A stretch of 64,000 nucleotides of DNA, taken from positions 48,726,782-48,790,781 of the forward strand of contig NC_134833.1 of the NCBI RefSeq assembly GCF_004210375.1, written 5' to 3'. Of the stretch, positions 11,166 to 22,843 are shown one piece after another (position 1 is the stretch's first letter; each line of letters opens with the position of its first letter). Under the pieces are notes generated by a model. The model ran no database searches, was not told the DNA's origin, and saw only the letters and a list, made by a program, of their open reading frames with translations. A program made the position numbers and the translations under genes. The stretch is from Tachypleus tridentatus (taxonomy: Eukaryota > Arthropoda > Merostomata > Xiphosura > Limulidae).

Positions 11166-13020
11166 CATTTATTTAGTAAAGAGTATCTAACTTAAACTTT
11201 ACTTATATTTCGGCTTATAGTTAAATATTTCAGCTTATAGATAATCTATACCTATCTACGTAAGATATAGGAGAACTTACATATATAAAAGTACAAAAGA
11301 AGTTTACAACGTTAGAAATATATTACGATGTCTTACAATTAGTCGAAGATCGGAATGAGAAAAATAAATTTATAGATCCATATAAGAACTAATAAAGAAG
11401 CATTATTTTCTAATAACCAGCCTTCTAGAGGCACAACAGTATGTCTTCGGGCTTACAACGCTAGAAACCACCTTTCGTTACTCGTGATAGGCAGAGCATA
11501 GACAGCCCATTGTGTAGTTTTGTGTATAACTTCAAACAAACACATTCTAATAGCTTAGACGTAATAAATGATGATGTCTTAGGCCCAGTGAATGAAAATA
11601 TTGTGGTTTTGATCATTCTATAACCGATAAGAAACTAGAAAAAATAATTGAATTTTTATCAGAACAATTAAAAAGGACAATTAACTTATTTATTATAGTT
11701 TTATTATTCAACTTCAGATGACATTAGAAGCAACTAAAATTATTTCATTTTTCTCAAACTTTAAGAAAGAGAAGTAAAACAAATCATTTAGAGAAACTGA
11801 TGGAACTAACAGTGTTAAAGAATTGAAACAACTCATTGAAACAATGGTGATTTATTATTATAACTTACATTTCTTAAAATGAGATATTGGAAGAATTTTA
11901 AACAATTATGAATAAGAGGAAAAGTATAAGTATATGAGAGTTGTAAAAGATACGTCCCAAACTTTGCCGAGAAGATGTTCATTATAACTTCAATTTTACT
12001 AACAGATCTTGTAACTTATAAAATTTAAGCTCTATGTGATTAGAAATTGTGTTTACAACTGGTTAAATACAAAGATAGATACAATTTATATTTCTTTACA
12101 ATTTAGTATTTCATCTGTTATGTACTATTTAAAGTGATTAAGATATCCTGATAAGTTTAGTTCTTGAATTGATATCGCAAGTAATATTCAAGTGCTCTTT
12201 TTCGGAACAGTTATTTGTTAAAAAAGTAAGTCCCTGACTAGCCCCTTATATTTCTGATCTTTTAAAATTATTTTGTCTTAATTTATTTTTACTACTAGTA
12301 TTGTCAAAAGGTAATTTTCAAAAGAGACTGTTCTGGAGTCCCCTTATATTAAGGTGCTCCTTGTATTTGCTATCATTGTATGAGTATGGACCCAAGTAAA
12401 ACGTTTTATAACCATCATGAAATTATCTTAGTATTCAATAAATACTATCCATATCTTTTGTTTTTATTTGATTTAAATTATTTTAATTCATTCTCAAGTT
12501 GTAAGTAATGACAGATCTTTTTTCATAAAAAATGAAGAATTCACGTTTACCCTTGAAAATAAAATGGAGAAATATATCTCTTATCGATGGTATTTTTATT
12601 TTATTATTAAAGTAATTTGGTTCTATATCTTACTTTAGAACAGTTTTTTTATTAGACTATTACAATAATAACATACATCATTAACAACTGTGCATTTGGT
12701 GTTATCTTTTATTTTTCATCAACTGTTTCCAACTCGTTCATTTACTTATAAATTCTAAAATTCACATATTTTAATTAAAAATTTTGAAAATAGAAACAGA
12801 GGAATGTGCAACTTGTATGGTCTCTAAGGGTGAATACATCTCGACAAATTTAATAAAAATGATAAATCTAACTTGTAAAATATTTGTTGGTGAATACTTC
12901 GTGCAAGTAAAAATTAAAATTAGAATGTGATGTGGGTCAAAAGTCATTAAAATACTTTCGTTAAAACATATAGAAAGCTAAAGATTTAATTGCTAAGCCG
13001 AAGGAATGTATGCAGAAAAA
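11166..13020. other. AT-rich, no gene recognised
   Basis: No open frame of note on either strand and no repeat I could name. Confidence 0.4.
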
Positions 13021-13218
13021 GTGTTTGTTTGTTTGTTTTTGAATTTCGCACAAAGCTACTCGAGGGCTATCTGTGCTAGCCGTCCATAATTTAGTAGTGT
13101 AAGACTAGAGGGAAGGCAGCTGATCATCACCACCCACCGCCAACTCTTAGGCTACTCTTTTACCAACGAATAGTGGGATTGACCGTAACATTATAACGCC
13201 CCCACAGCTGAAGTGGCG
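13021..13218 (-). repeat. tRNA-derived SINE, family A, lacking the tRNA head
   Basis: On the plus strand: GTTTGTTTGTTTTTGAATTT, CGCACAAAGCTACTCGAGGG, CTATCTGTGCTAGCCGTCC, through GGGATTGACCGTAACATTAT to AACGCCCCCACAGCTGAAG. The tRNA-related part is missing. Confidence 0.9.
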
Positions 13219-13548
13219 AAAACAGAGTGTGATGTATGCGAAAAATATTACACACAATTTTATAAAAATCTTATATCAAAAATAAAAAGCATTATATGAA
13301 AAATTAGTTATTCAGTAAATACAACCGTCATACTAAGAGTGTTTGAAAACTTATTTATTAGCTAATTTGAATAATCATATTGATGACTGTAACGAAATTT
13401 GCTATTATATATTTATACGAATACCGACGATTGTGTGAGTAAATTTATATTTAGAAATACATGTAACTTATATGATAAATATGAATTGAGAAATTCCCGC
13501 CTATTCCCTAAATTGGTAGATGTTGTTCATTCAGCCGATTTCTCGCAC

Positions 13549-13856
13549 CCTGAAACTTAAATATAAAAGCTTAAAAATACAAAGTTGATGAATCAAAAAT
13601 TTTTTTTAATATTCATACATACAGTACAACTTTTCAAGACAAAATTCAGGGTACATAATGAAAATTAATTTAAATTTTGTTAATGATGTTTTTTATTTAC
13701 CCTGGAAACTTAAATATAAAAAAAGCTAAAAATACAAAGTTGATGTAATCAAAAATTTTTTTTAATTCATACATACAGCATACCTTTTTTTCAAGACAAA
13801 ATTCAGGGTACATAATGAAAATTAATTTAAATTTTGTTAATGATGTTTTTATTTAG
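13549..13856. repeat. Tandem duplication of ~150 bp beside the hAT ORF
   Basis: CCTGAAACTTAAATATAAAA ... AATGATGTTTTTTATTTACC is repeated directly as CCTGGAAACTTAAATATAAA ... AATGATGTTTTTATTTAGCC with few differences. It lies at the 3' side of the minus-strand hAT reading frame, so it is probably the element's 3' region duplicated. Confidence 0.85.
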
Positions 13857-13875
13857 CCTGTAATGCACAGTAAAC

Positions 13876-15111
13876 TTAGTGACTTCGTTGCTGCTGTTTT
13901 TTCTCTATGATGGCATCAAATCTTGGCGTCTTTGTACTGAGTGCCACTCGCATGTCATGTTCAGAATTCAGCCGATTTCTGCATTTTGTTTGGATGTGAA
14001 GTAGACAAGAAAATCCTTGTTCACACAAGTAAGTAGTTGCAAATGGTACCAGCATTTCAAGAGCTTTCTTCGCTAATGCAGGGTATGCTTCCAGCTGAGA
14101 AGCCCAGAAGTGTTCCAGCTGACTATTGGTGAACTCTATTTGGATTTCACGATTGTGTCTAAGGTCAATGAGATCTTCCTTGATGCCGCTGACATTTTCC
14201 AAATTCTGCATGAAAAAATTCAGGATCCAGTTGTCATAGGTTTGCAGCTCTCCACACGAGAAGTAACCCTCAAATGAAGTACGCAGCATCTGCATATGTT
14301 CAACAACTTTTGCAACAAAGTCTGGATGCAGGGTAGAATTTTCTGTGACTGTCTCTTCCAGGCAGGGGAAATTTGCCAAATTCCCCATTTTCACACGCTT
14401 TATCCACAAGACAAGTTTTTCTTTGAATGCAGCCAATTTCGCGCTTGCAGTCACAATGTTGAGTCCCCTTCCTTGCAGAGAGAGATTGAGTTCATTGAGA
14501 GCTAAAAACACATCAGCCAAATAGGCAAGCATCTGAACAAAACTAGGTTCTTTGAAATATATAGCCAGTTCTTGTACCCTTTCACGGAGAAACTGATGAA
14601 TTTCTCCTCTCAGTTCAAACACACGAAACAGCACACGACCACGTGACAACCACCTCACTTCAGTGTGGTACAAAAGAACAGTGTGTTCCTGACCAATTTC
14701 CTCACAAAGTGACTGAAACAATCGATGATTCAAAGCTCGGCTGCGAATAAAGATTACAACCTTGACACAAATATCCAGAGTTTTCTTGAGATCTGGGGGC
14801 AATGTCTTTGCTGCAAGAGAGTGACGATGAAGAAAGCAGTGAGTTATTTTCAGATTAGGAACTTCTTTCCTCATTAATGCAGCAAACCCAGAACGATTGC
14901 CCTGCATTGCTGGTGCACCATCTGTACATATTGAACCAATTTTGTCAAGGTGAAGTTCGTTTCTTGAGATTCTCCGTTGTAAGGTGAAACCAAACTTGAC
15001 ATATCTGCAGACAAATCTGGAATGTAGGTGTTTTCTTTTTTTATGAATTATCTTTAAAATATGTGATGGAGAGACTGAAATACCTGGTTTAATCAGTAGA
15101 TTTGTAGGCAT
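13876..15111 (-). CDS. hAT transposase (ZBED5/SCAND3-like), N-terminally truncated, open
   Basis: A 411-codon uninterrupted frame. From residue ~45 it matches hAT transposases of the Buster-like group that also gave rise to vertebrate ZBED5/SCAND3-type genes: ICTDGAPAMQGNRSGF (residues 61-76, with a catalytic Asp), THCFLHRHSLAAKTLPPDLK, YHTEVRWLSRGRVLFR, and a C-terminal dimerisation segment around LVPFATTYLCEQGFSCL. The BED zinc finger and the first catalytic region are missing; the first ~45 residues look like unrelated sequence read in frame, so the true start is unclear. Usual length is 550-650 residues. No stop or frameshift in 1.2 kb implies either a young copy or selection. No inverted termini were identified. 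Confidence 0.85.
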   Translation of the reverse strand: MPTNLLIKPGISVSPSHILKIIHKKRKHLHSRFVCRYVKFGFTLQRRISRNELHLDKIGSICTDGAPAMQGNRSGFAALMRKEVPNLKITHCFLHRHSLAAKTLPPDLKKTLDICVKVVIFIRSRALNHRLFQSLCEEIGQEHTVLLYHTEVRWLSRGRVLFRVFELRGEIHQFLRERVQELAIYFKEPSFVQMLAYLADVFLALNELNLSLQGRGLNIVTASAKLAAFKEKLVLWIKRVKMGNLANFPCLEETVTENSTLHPDFVAKVVEHMQMLRTSFEGYFSCGELQTYDNWILNFFMQNLENVSGIKEDLIDLRHNREIQIEFTNSQLEHFWASQLEAYPALAKKALEMLVPFATTYLCEQGFSCLLHIQTKCRNRLNSEHDMRVALSTKTPRFDAIIEKKQQQRSH

Positions 15112-15430
15112 GACAATACATTCTATGAAAATATTGTAACAGTAATGTATAAATACCAGTATTGTCGCCCTAGATGAAATTTCAAGCTTATAAACAAACG
15201 TGACACACTTTTATATTGTTGGTTTCCAACAATTAGTATACTGTAAATCTCGAAAGCTTTAACAGTAATAAACACTTATGAATCGGGAAAGTACGTTTAT
15301 AAATTTCGAACTTTATAAACTGTTTAACTTTAGAAAATTAACTTCGGACGTTAGTAGTTATTTCTACGAGGACATTAAATATCCTAGTCCGTGAAAAGTA
15401 AGCTTGTAAACGGCGTGAAACCATCCAAGA

Positions 15431-15707
15431 GGCTCGGCATAGCTAGGTGGTTAAGACACTCGATTTGTAATCCGAGGGTCGCGGGTTCGAATCCTCGTCA
15501 AACCAAACATGCTTACCCTCTCAGCCGTGTGGACATTATAATGTGACGGTTAATCCCACTATTCGTTGGTTAAAGAGTAGCCCAAGAGTTGGCGGTGGAT
15601 GGTGATGACTAGCTGCCTTACCTCTTGTCTTACACTAGCAAATTAAGGATGGCTAGCGCCGATAGCCCTTGAGTAGTTTTGCGCGAAATCCAAAACAAAC
15701 CAAAGCA
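15431..15707 (+). repeat. tRNA-derived SINE, family A, full length with perfect target-site duplication
   Basis: Head GGCTCGGCATAGCTAGGTGG, A box TAGCTAGGTGG, B box GGGTTCGAATCC, body as in other copies, tail CAAAACAAACCAAAGC. The 13-bp sequence AAACCATCCAAGA occurs at 15418-15430 and again at 15708-15720, directly abutting both ends. This is the cleanest copy in the window and shows LINE-type integration. Confidence 0.95.
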
Positions 15708-15720
15708 AAACCATCCAAGA

Positions 15721-16680
15721 ATAGAGGGCTAGCTAGCTGCCCATTAAATGAACTGTACTGATATCAACTCGAAACTAATTCGCTCATCGTGAACTATCAA
15801 CAAAATATTCAGTTCCAGACCAGATAAAAAACTCATGATTTTTTGTAGGTTTGTAAAATTTTTGTATATAAATCATTATTTGTAATACCCACTACTGTAC
15901 ATTGTATTATTACTTGAATATTATAATATTTATGTGTTTAGAGAGAAATTTTTGTGTATCATTCTTATTGGCAAATATGATAAATTTAATACATATCGAC
16001 ATTCAGTTAAATTCTAAATTCAAATTTCAAGCTATTTGAAATCGTAATACGTAACATAATAGATCGGAGACTCGTTCAAAATAAATTATGATACATAACA
16101 TGTACAAGAATCTATTAGTAAGGAAGGAAGCGAAATGAATGACAGGAATTCGAACCCGCGACTCTCAGATTACAAGATATGTTTTTTTTGTTGTTATTTT
16201 TTTACAATGTCTCAACGAAGTCTTGATGATATCAAATGCCTCAGCTCTGAAACAATTACTAGATGTTACTTAAGAAAAGGAAAATAACATAAGTGCAGAG
16301 TTATTGATTCAAATATGCTAAATTAATATAGTTATTATTTGTCAACACCATTAAACATATACTACTCTCTGTTCTTGGAAAGACATTTGATCCCTCGGGA
16401 CCTTTAACTTTTATTCATGGTGTACAGAAGGGAACTAAGTTGATTTTCATACTATGTTGAACTCCCTAAAACACATGGCATCTTCATTTTTAGGTTATAT
16501 TTACGCAACAGTTCTTGTTTTACTCCAGAATTGGATATGATTGTTTCACACAACTATGCCTATAATTACCGTCCATTATTGTGCTATGCACCTATAAATA
16601 AAATTAACAAGGCTGAGTCCTAGACTTTTTTTTTTTAGCCTGAATTTACACACAATGGAGTTCATTTCGAAAATCTTAAA
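15721..16680. other. AT-rich, no gene; one SINE scrap
   Basis: Only a fragment of a minus-strand SINE head at 16141-16173 (GGAATTCGAACCCGCGACTC), which covers the B box. Nothing else recognised. Confidence 0.5.
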
Positions 16681-16900
16681 TAATATATATTTAATTCATG
16701 CTCTCAGGAGGTGTATTACATCGTGAGAACCTGTCATTACTTACTACATGTATGATAAATTGGCAAAATTGAGTCGTGTTCCAATGTTGTGCATCACATT
16801 TTGAGAATAGGTCATTACATACTATTATAAATGATAAATCACGGATTCATAATACCTTGTCGAAATGCGCATTCTGGTGTTAACTTATCTATATGAATGA
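16681..16900. repeat. Degenerate ~95-bp direct repeat
   Basis: TTACATCGTGAGAACCTGTC ATTACTTACTAC..TGATAAAT is followed by TCACATTTTGAGAATAGGTC ATTACATACTAT..TGATAAAT, with TTGTCGAAAT/TTGTCGATAT further on. Two to three units, no coding content. Confidence 0.55.
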
Positions 16901-17123
16901 GATACAAATAAGGTCAATGCCCTTGGTACGTTATTTCATTTATAATGCCTTGTCGATATTGTGTCAATGTGATAATTGTTTACTTCCATGTCCTGGGTCC
17001 CACCTTCACTACTGACTTGTTTAATGTTTATTCTAATCTGATATTTGTAAACCCACACATACATATAGCTATTTCTATCCTCAAACATACCTGTTACTTC
17101 TAACATCCTTCCAAACTTTCATG

Positions 17124-17394
17124 TGGCCCGTCGGTTAGACCCCTCAACTAGTAATCTGGGGGTCGCGAGCTTCAATACTCGTCACACCGAGCATGCTCGC
17201 TCTTTCAGCCGTGGGTGCGTTATAATGTTACAGTCAATCCCACTATTCGTTGGCAAAAGAGTAGCACGAGAGTTGACGGTGGGTGCTGATAACTAGCTGT
17301 ATTTCCTCTAGTCTTATACTACTAAATTAGAAACGGCTAGCGCAGATAGCTCTCGTGTAGCTTGGCGAGAAACTCAGAAAACAAACAAACCAAA
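17124..17394 (+). repeat. tRNA-derived SINE, family A, in minisatellite
   Basis: Head TGGCCCGTCGGTTAGACCCC, GTAATCTGGGGGTCGCGAGC, B box decayed to GCTTCAATACTC, then CATGCTCGCTC and the body, tail AAAACAAACAAACC. More diverged than the 15.4-kb copy. Confidence 0.9.
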
Positions 17395-18428
17395 CTCACG
17401 TTTGTGACATGTTTAATCTTTTCTCATGACAATTTCTATACTTACATATATTTGAATTACTTACTGATCCTTCTCATAGCTATTTTAAAATTCACACATT
17501 CGTGATATGTTTAATATTCCTTGTAGTAACTAACTCTGACCTCACACATGCATGACCTGTTTAATGTTCCTTCTCACAAATACTGTTAAATCACATGTAC
17601 TTGACTGGTTCAATATTACTTCTCAGTGCTATTTCCGTGTTAATATATTGATATGTTTAATATACCTTTTCTCAAGTATTTCTAAGCCTAGATATACCTA
17701 TCGTGTATAATTTCTTTTTCACTACTGTTTCTAACAACATATATACCCATTTAATGCTCTTTGTTTCAGTTCCTGCTAAATTCACAAATACCTGATGTGT
17801 GTAGCATTCTTTCAGTTTTTCCTAAACCCACAAGTACTATACGTGTTTGATGTCATGCCGACAGCTTTGCAAGCTTATACATATCTGACTTGTTAAGATT
17901 TGTTCTCTCTGTTTTAAATTCACACCTTCTCTTGTGTTGAATGTTCCTTCTTTCAGCTATTTCCAAACTTCCACACACTGATGTATTTAGCATTTCTTGT
18001 TATCATTATTTCTAAACTCGCCAACACCGATGTTTTAATGTTATTTCTTGCAGCTACTTTAATCTTACATATACTTGGCGTTTCTTGTATTACTGCTCCC
18101 AGATATTTCTATACTCTCACATGTATGGAGTGTTTAATATTCTTTCTGACAGCTATTTTTAAAGTCAGGCGTAGCTGAGGTTCTTTTTTTCACAGCTATA
18201 CCCAATATGTTTGATGCACGTTCTCACATAATTATAAAGTCAAGGTTATCCGACATGTTTGATGTTTGTTCTCCAAGGTATTTCTAAATTCATACAAACT
18301 TGTTATTTTTTAATGTTCTTGCTTATACCGATTTCTAGACTTAAGCCTGATACCTTTAATGTTTCTTCTCATTGCTGTTTCTAAACCCACATACACTGAG
18401 GTCTCAATGTTCCTAAAATCTCTCAAGG

Positions 18429-18668
18429 ACTGGTATGGCCAGATGGTTAAGGTGCTCGACTCGTAATCTGCACAAGCTCGCTCATTTAGTCTGGGGGCGT
18501 TGTAACTGATGGTCAACCCCACTATTTGTTGATAAAAGACTAACCCAAGGATTGGTGGTGGGTAGTGATGACAAGCTCAATTTCTTCGAGTCTTTAACTG
18601 CTAATTTACGGATAGTTAGCGCAGATAGCCTTCTTGTAACTTTGTACGAAATTCCAAACAAATTAAAC
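18429..18668 (+). repeat. tRNA-derived SINE, family A, B box deleted
   Basis: Head ACTGGTATGGCCAGATGGTT AAGGTGCTCGACTCGTAATC is intact, then jumps straight to CACAAGCTCGCTC, so the B-box segment (about 30 bp) is lost. The body GGGGGCGTTGTAACTGATGG to CGAAATTCCAAACAAATT follows. Loss of the B box should abolish Pol III transcription. Confidence 0.9.
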
Positions 18669-18800
18669 TTTCTTTCAGCTATTTTCAACTCATACACACT
18701 TGGCGTTCCTTTTCATCGCCGTTTTTAAACTCTTACACATACGTATACCTGACATGTTTAATTTTCCTTCTCACAACCATTTTTAAACTAAACCTGGCCA

Positions 18801-21800
18801 GTTAAATGTTCAATAATAAAAAATTACGAATGCATTGCTAATAACAAATAAAATATTTTTCACTGGCCATCTGATTACAGGTTACACAAAGTAAAATTTT
18901 TTGTATTAACTTCTTTAAAATATCATTAAAAGCGAATTTTAGTAAAGAGGAAATTATGCATTTTATGTGAAAATTAAAAACTGGGTATTTATTTTGAAAT
19001 TCTTGCTTTTGGTCATCTAATGTAATAACTAATTTTTCTGAATTAATTAACAGTACATTTTGCTATAAGTTTCTTATATGATTATTTTTACTTATTGTAA
19101 ATCTAAAATAAATCATGGTAGATTTATGTGGTGAAAATAAGGAATATTGGCACTTTGTATGCGAATGCTCTTTTTTAAAAAGGTTCAGGAAAACCCTTGG
19201 GATTACAGGGCAAGTATTTGATTGAATGTTGGTGTAATGCATAATTATTAAATATGTTTATTTGTTAGGGATGACCTAGTTATCCTTCAGACTTTAATGA
19301 GAAACTTTTTGATACCACTTACAAAATGAAAAATATTTACAAGAAAACTCAAATAAATATCATCGTTATTTTACTAGCTTAAATAATTGTTTTCTTGGTT
19401 TTCAAGTAAAATCTCTAATTGAGAATAAAACTAGTTTCTGTAGGAAAAAAACAACAACTTTACTTCAACTCATAACAATAGCTACAAGAAACATTTAGAA
19501 ACTTAGATTATTCAATAGATGAACCAGAGTATAAACTCGTATCTTTATACAAAGTTTCTCTGTGATTAAGAAAGATAAATTTAAATGTAGAAAGGTAACA
19601 AAATGAATATCTTAAACTTAAGGACAAAATCAAAGAATAAAAAACCCTGTTACCATTTCATAATGACATTAAATAAGTTAGTTTAAGAACAAGGTAGCAA
19701 CTACGACAGTTGTTTCGTAAATATTATCTTTGGTGTCTGTCCTTATCCAAAACATAAACAGACCCTAGAAAGCTCTATTAGTGACTTTATCATCAACAGA
19801 TGTCACAATAGTAGTAAACATACAGCAAAGATTAGGGTTAGTATACATTTGTAAGTTTGACTTACATAAGACACTTTTAACCTTTTTTTCAAGCAGTAAA
19901 ACAAAGAACCAAAGTTAGAATTGATCTCAAGATTCTTTATTTCTTTTCAGTTGTGAAGAAGCTACAGCTTTATAATATATTAATACGTCCTAAACAAAAA
20001 ATACGAATGACATGATTTCTAGTAACTTTACCATATAAATGAATGGAAAAAAGCTTACTAAAATATCAGTATCTTTGCATGACACTACTGAACGAAAATG
20101 TGTACAGACATTACTAGTAATATTAATCCCAGAATTAGTTAAGATATTTTTGTTATCTTGCTTGATAAAAAATAATTATTTTTGCTTATTCGATGAAGCT
20201 CAAATGTGGCAAAACAATCAACATTTGATGTCTGTTCCTCAAGGGTATTGATGAAAAATACATTTATTTATTTTTTAACATTATGCATGAATATAAACAA
20301 AATAATAACTCAAATTTACACAAACACATCATTAATGTCAAGTGTAAATTGACATCTTCTATCAGCTATTGCAACTCCCAACTCACTAATTTTATTTGCT
20401 AACCTTCAAGAAATATTTTTAAAATACAGTTATGGTTCTTTTGTAAGAACTTTTGAACATAATATTTTGCAGTAGCTTCCAACAAGAACTAGAAGGAGCT
20501 GCCATTAGTTTTAATGAACAATTTCTCTTAAATATAATACTAATAGATATTTGGTAATGTAGGCATAAATATCTAAACACCTACAAAAACACCGGGTTAG
20601 AAAATAGAAAAATAGAAAATGGCCCATAGTCAATACTGGGATCAAATACTTATACATCCATGTAATAAACTACCAATGAGTATTAAACACAATTATATAT
20701 CTGAAAACATTAACTAATAGCTACATTTTTTTTGTTTCAGCAAGCAAAAGTGGTTGGAAAGGTATAATTCTCAAATAAAGAAACAAAACTTTCTTTTTGG
20801 TATAAAAAATTAGCAGTAGAACATTCATAAGGTTTTGCTGCTTCATTTAACAGTTTATTACTACTTTAGGTGATGTTGATTTACATGTCTTTTATTAATT
20901 ATTTTTATCATGTGGTGATAGATATTTAAAATACACAGAAAACCCCACTACTTTTATTGTTTAACTTTGGTACCCTCTCTTTTGCAGTCTATTACATTTT
21001 TACCCTCTTTGTTATAGCCATAGGTTTTTAAAATTATTATTTTTATTAAGAACTATTTTAATTTTGTGAAAAAACAAAAAACAAACAAACTAATTAGAAG
21101 ATCTTTTTCATTGCATTTCATACTTATTCCCAAGTATTGGTACTGCATGGTTTTATATTCAATTTTAGAACCATAAATTTAATACATCACAACAGTATTG
21201 CCATTTTATTGTAACATGTAAATTATAACATTCATTAAACTTGTTTACCTATATTCAAGTTTCCTGAAAAGTGACTGCAGCTGTAATATTTTGGTTTACT
21301 GTTGATATGTATTGGTAACTATATGTATAACTGTTTGTTGTGAATAACCTGCAGAAGCAGTGGTGCCTCTCCAACAGTTTACATATCCAAAACGCTTATA
21401 GTTCTTGCTTAGCAAGTAATAAATACATGTATACAATTCAACTTACTGTCCATGTATTTAAGAAACAACATGATACGTAAAAACATTCAATTTCTGCTTG
21501 CAAAATATAGTAAGAAAGAAATTGTGACAAAATGTATTTGGAGATTTTATTTGAACATAAATATATTAATTTTCAAATTCAAACTAGTTTGTAGGACAAC
21601 TGTTACTGTCATATTTATCTTTTAATAATGACATCTTTGATGTACACTGATATATATACATAAACATCTTCTTAGCTGTATTAAGCTTTCTAAAAATATC
21701 TAAGAGTATGCATTAACAGGTCTGCAAACTGGTTACATAAATATGGGAAAACCCCTCAAAATAAGATTAATGGAATGATACATATGTACACTTTGTTCTA

Positions 21801-21829
21801 CACAGCTGGCAACAAAATGTTCCATTAGA

Positions 21830-21863
<34 letters not shown>

Positions 21864-22686
21864 ATTACATGACAAACTTTTAGGTTAATGCATGGAATGG
21901 TAAATATCTGAAATATGAAGTGTCTTCAGCAAGATGTTAACACAGTGAAAAAGAACTATTTTCATAACATGAATCCTGAGATTTACAAAGTACTTTAGAT
22001 TTAACTACACATAATTTAACCTACAAAAGCTACCAAAATATATTACAGTAATGCACAACATCCTTTTGAGACAAAGATGAAAAATATAACCTACATCCCA
22101 ATTTCTGGGGAAAAAGGAACCAAAACAAAAATTGTATTTAATGAAGTAAACACCAAACAACATCCCACATTTAGATTCTTGCTCAATTACATACATTATT
22201 TTCAAAAATTTAAAATGCTAAAAACATCTGAATTGTTCTGACTTATAGAACATGATCAAAAATAACTTTATAATAAAGGGACTTTTCCTTTAAAGTTTCT
22301 GACAAGAACAAAAATATATCTTACATAATGCCTTTGATAATGTAGTCTTCTTGGAAAGCTTCCTTTCTTGTATCACAGGTATCAGATCTGACTAGCCCTG
22401 TAACTGCAATCCAGTACCACAACAGCTTATTTTCATTTTACATATGCTGAGACAAGCTTTTATCATAATAAAATTTAATGGTGAAAAAAAAACCACATGA
22501 CCAGATCTGACACTTAATAATGAGAAAGTGACATTCTTTCTTTATATTAAGATCACTGTTTGCAGAAAAACAGTCCATACAAAATTGCACTCATTTACTC
22601 AACAAAAACATTTGGATTACAGTAGTCACTGAATGTTTGATTTACCAAAAGAATAATCAATAAGCCTATTATTTTTCAACTTGTCT
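18801..22686 (-). other. Downstream of the PRDM10-like stop; probable 3' UTR then intergenic
   Basis: AT-rich sequence with no supported coding region. The 3' UTR of the PRDM10-like gene should begin at 22686 and run leftwards. The first canonical AATAAA I find on the minus strand is at 21551-21546, about 1.1 kb past the stop; using it as the poly(A) site is a guess. A (TA)n/(TATG)n microsatellite lies at about 21831-21865. Short open frames at 20039-20251 and 22005-22205 look like chance. Confidence 0.35.
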
Positions 22687-22843
22687 TCAACGAGCTGGAT
22701 ATTCTGTGAATGTTCCTGTGGTTGCTGGCCAGGTGCGAGGACTGCTGACGTTACTAGTTGTGGTAGTTACTGTATCCGTGGTGACAGCAGTTGTTGATGT
22801 GACAGTCTGAGTTGAAGGATTACGAAGCAATGTGGCCAGAATA
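22687..22843 (-). CDS. PRDM10: PRDM10-like terminal coding exon with stop
   Basis: A 157-nt exon entered in phase 2 after a TTTTAG acceptor. It encodes [10 protein letters not shown], a Thr/Val-rich run, and ends FTEYPAR then TGA (22687-22689). The Thr-rich composition continues that of exon 11, which supports the join. Confidence 0.85.

Larger units (their letters stand above)
17020..18800. repeat. Degenerate minisatellite, ~50-bp unit, split by two SINEs
   Basis: A unit with the landmarks TTTAATGTTCCTTCTCACAG, CTATTTCTAAACTCACACAT, ACTTGACATG recurs with drift across the interval. Excluding the SINEs there is about 1.25 kb, roughly 25 units. The register continues on both sides of the SINE copies at 17124 and 18429, so the array predates them. 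Units are too diverged for recent expansion. Confidence 0.75.

Noticed and set aside
2361-17394. Possible real tRNA genes at SINE heads (A and B boxes visible at 2.6, 9.06, 15.4, 17.1 kb)
   Set aside because: Each tRNA-like head continues straight into the shared SINE body, and the acceptor and anticodon arms do not fold as a proper tRNA; they are tRNA-derived repeats.
17020-18800. CRISPR-like array
   Set aside because: Units are contiguous and drifting without constant repeats and unique spacers, and the genome is clearly eukaryotic.
22005-22205. 66-codon minus-strand frame just past the PRDM10-like stop
   Set aside because: Lies in the expected 3' UTR, has random composition and no splice link to the terminal exon.
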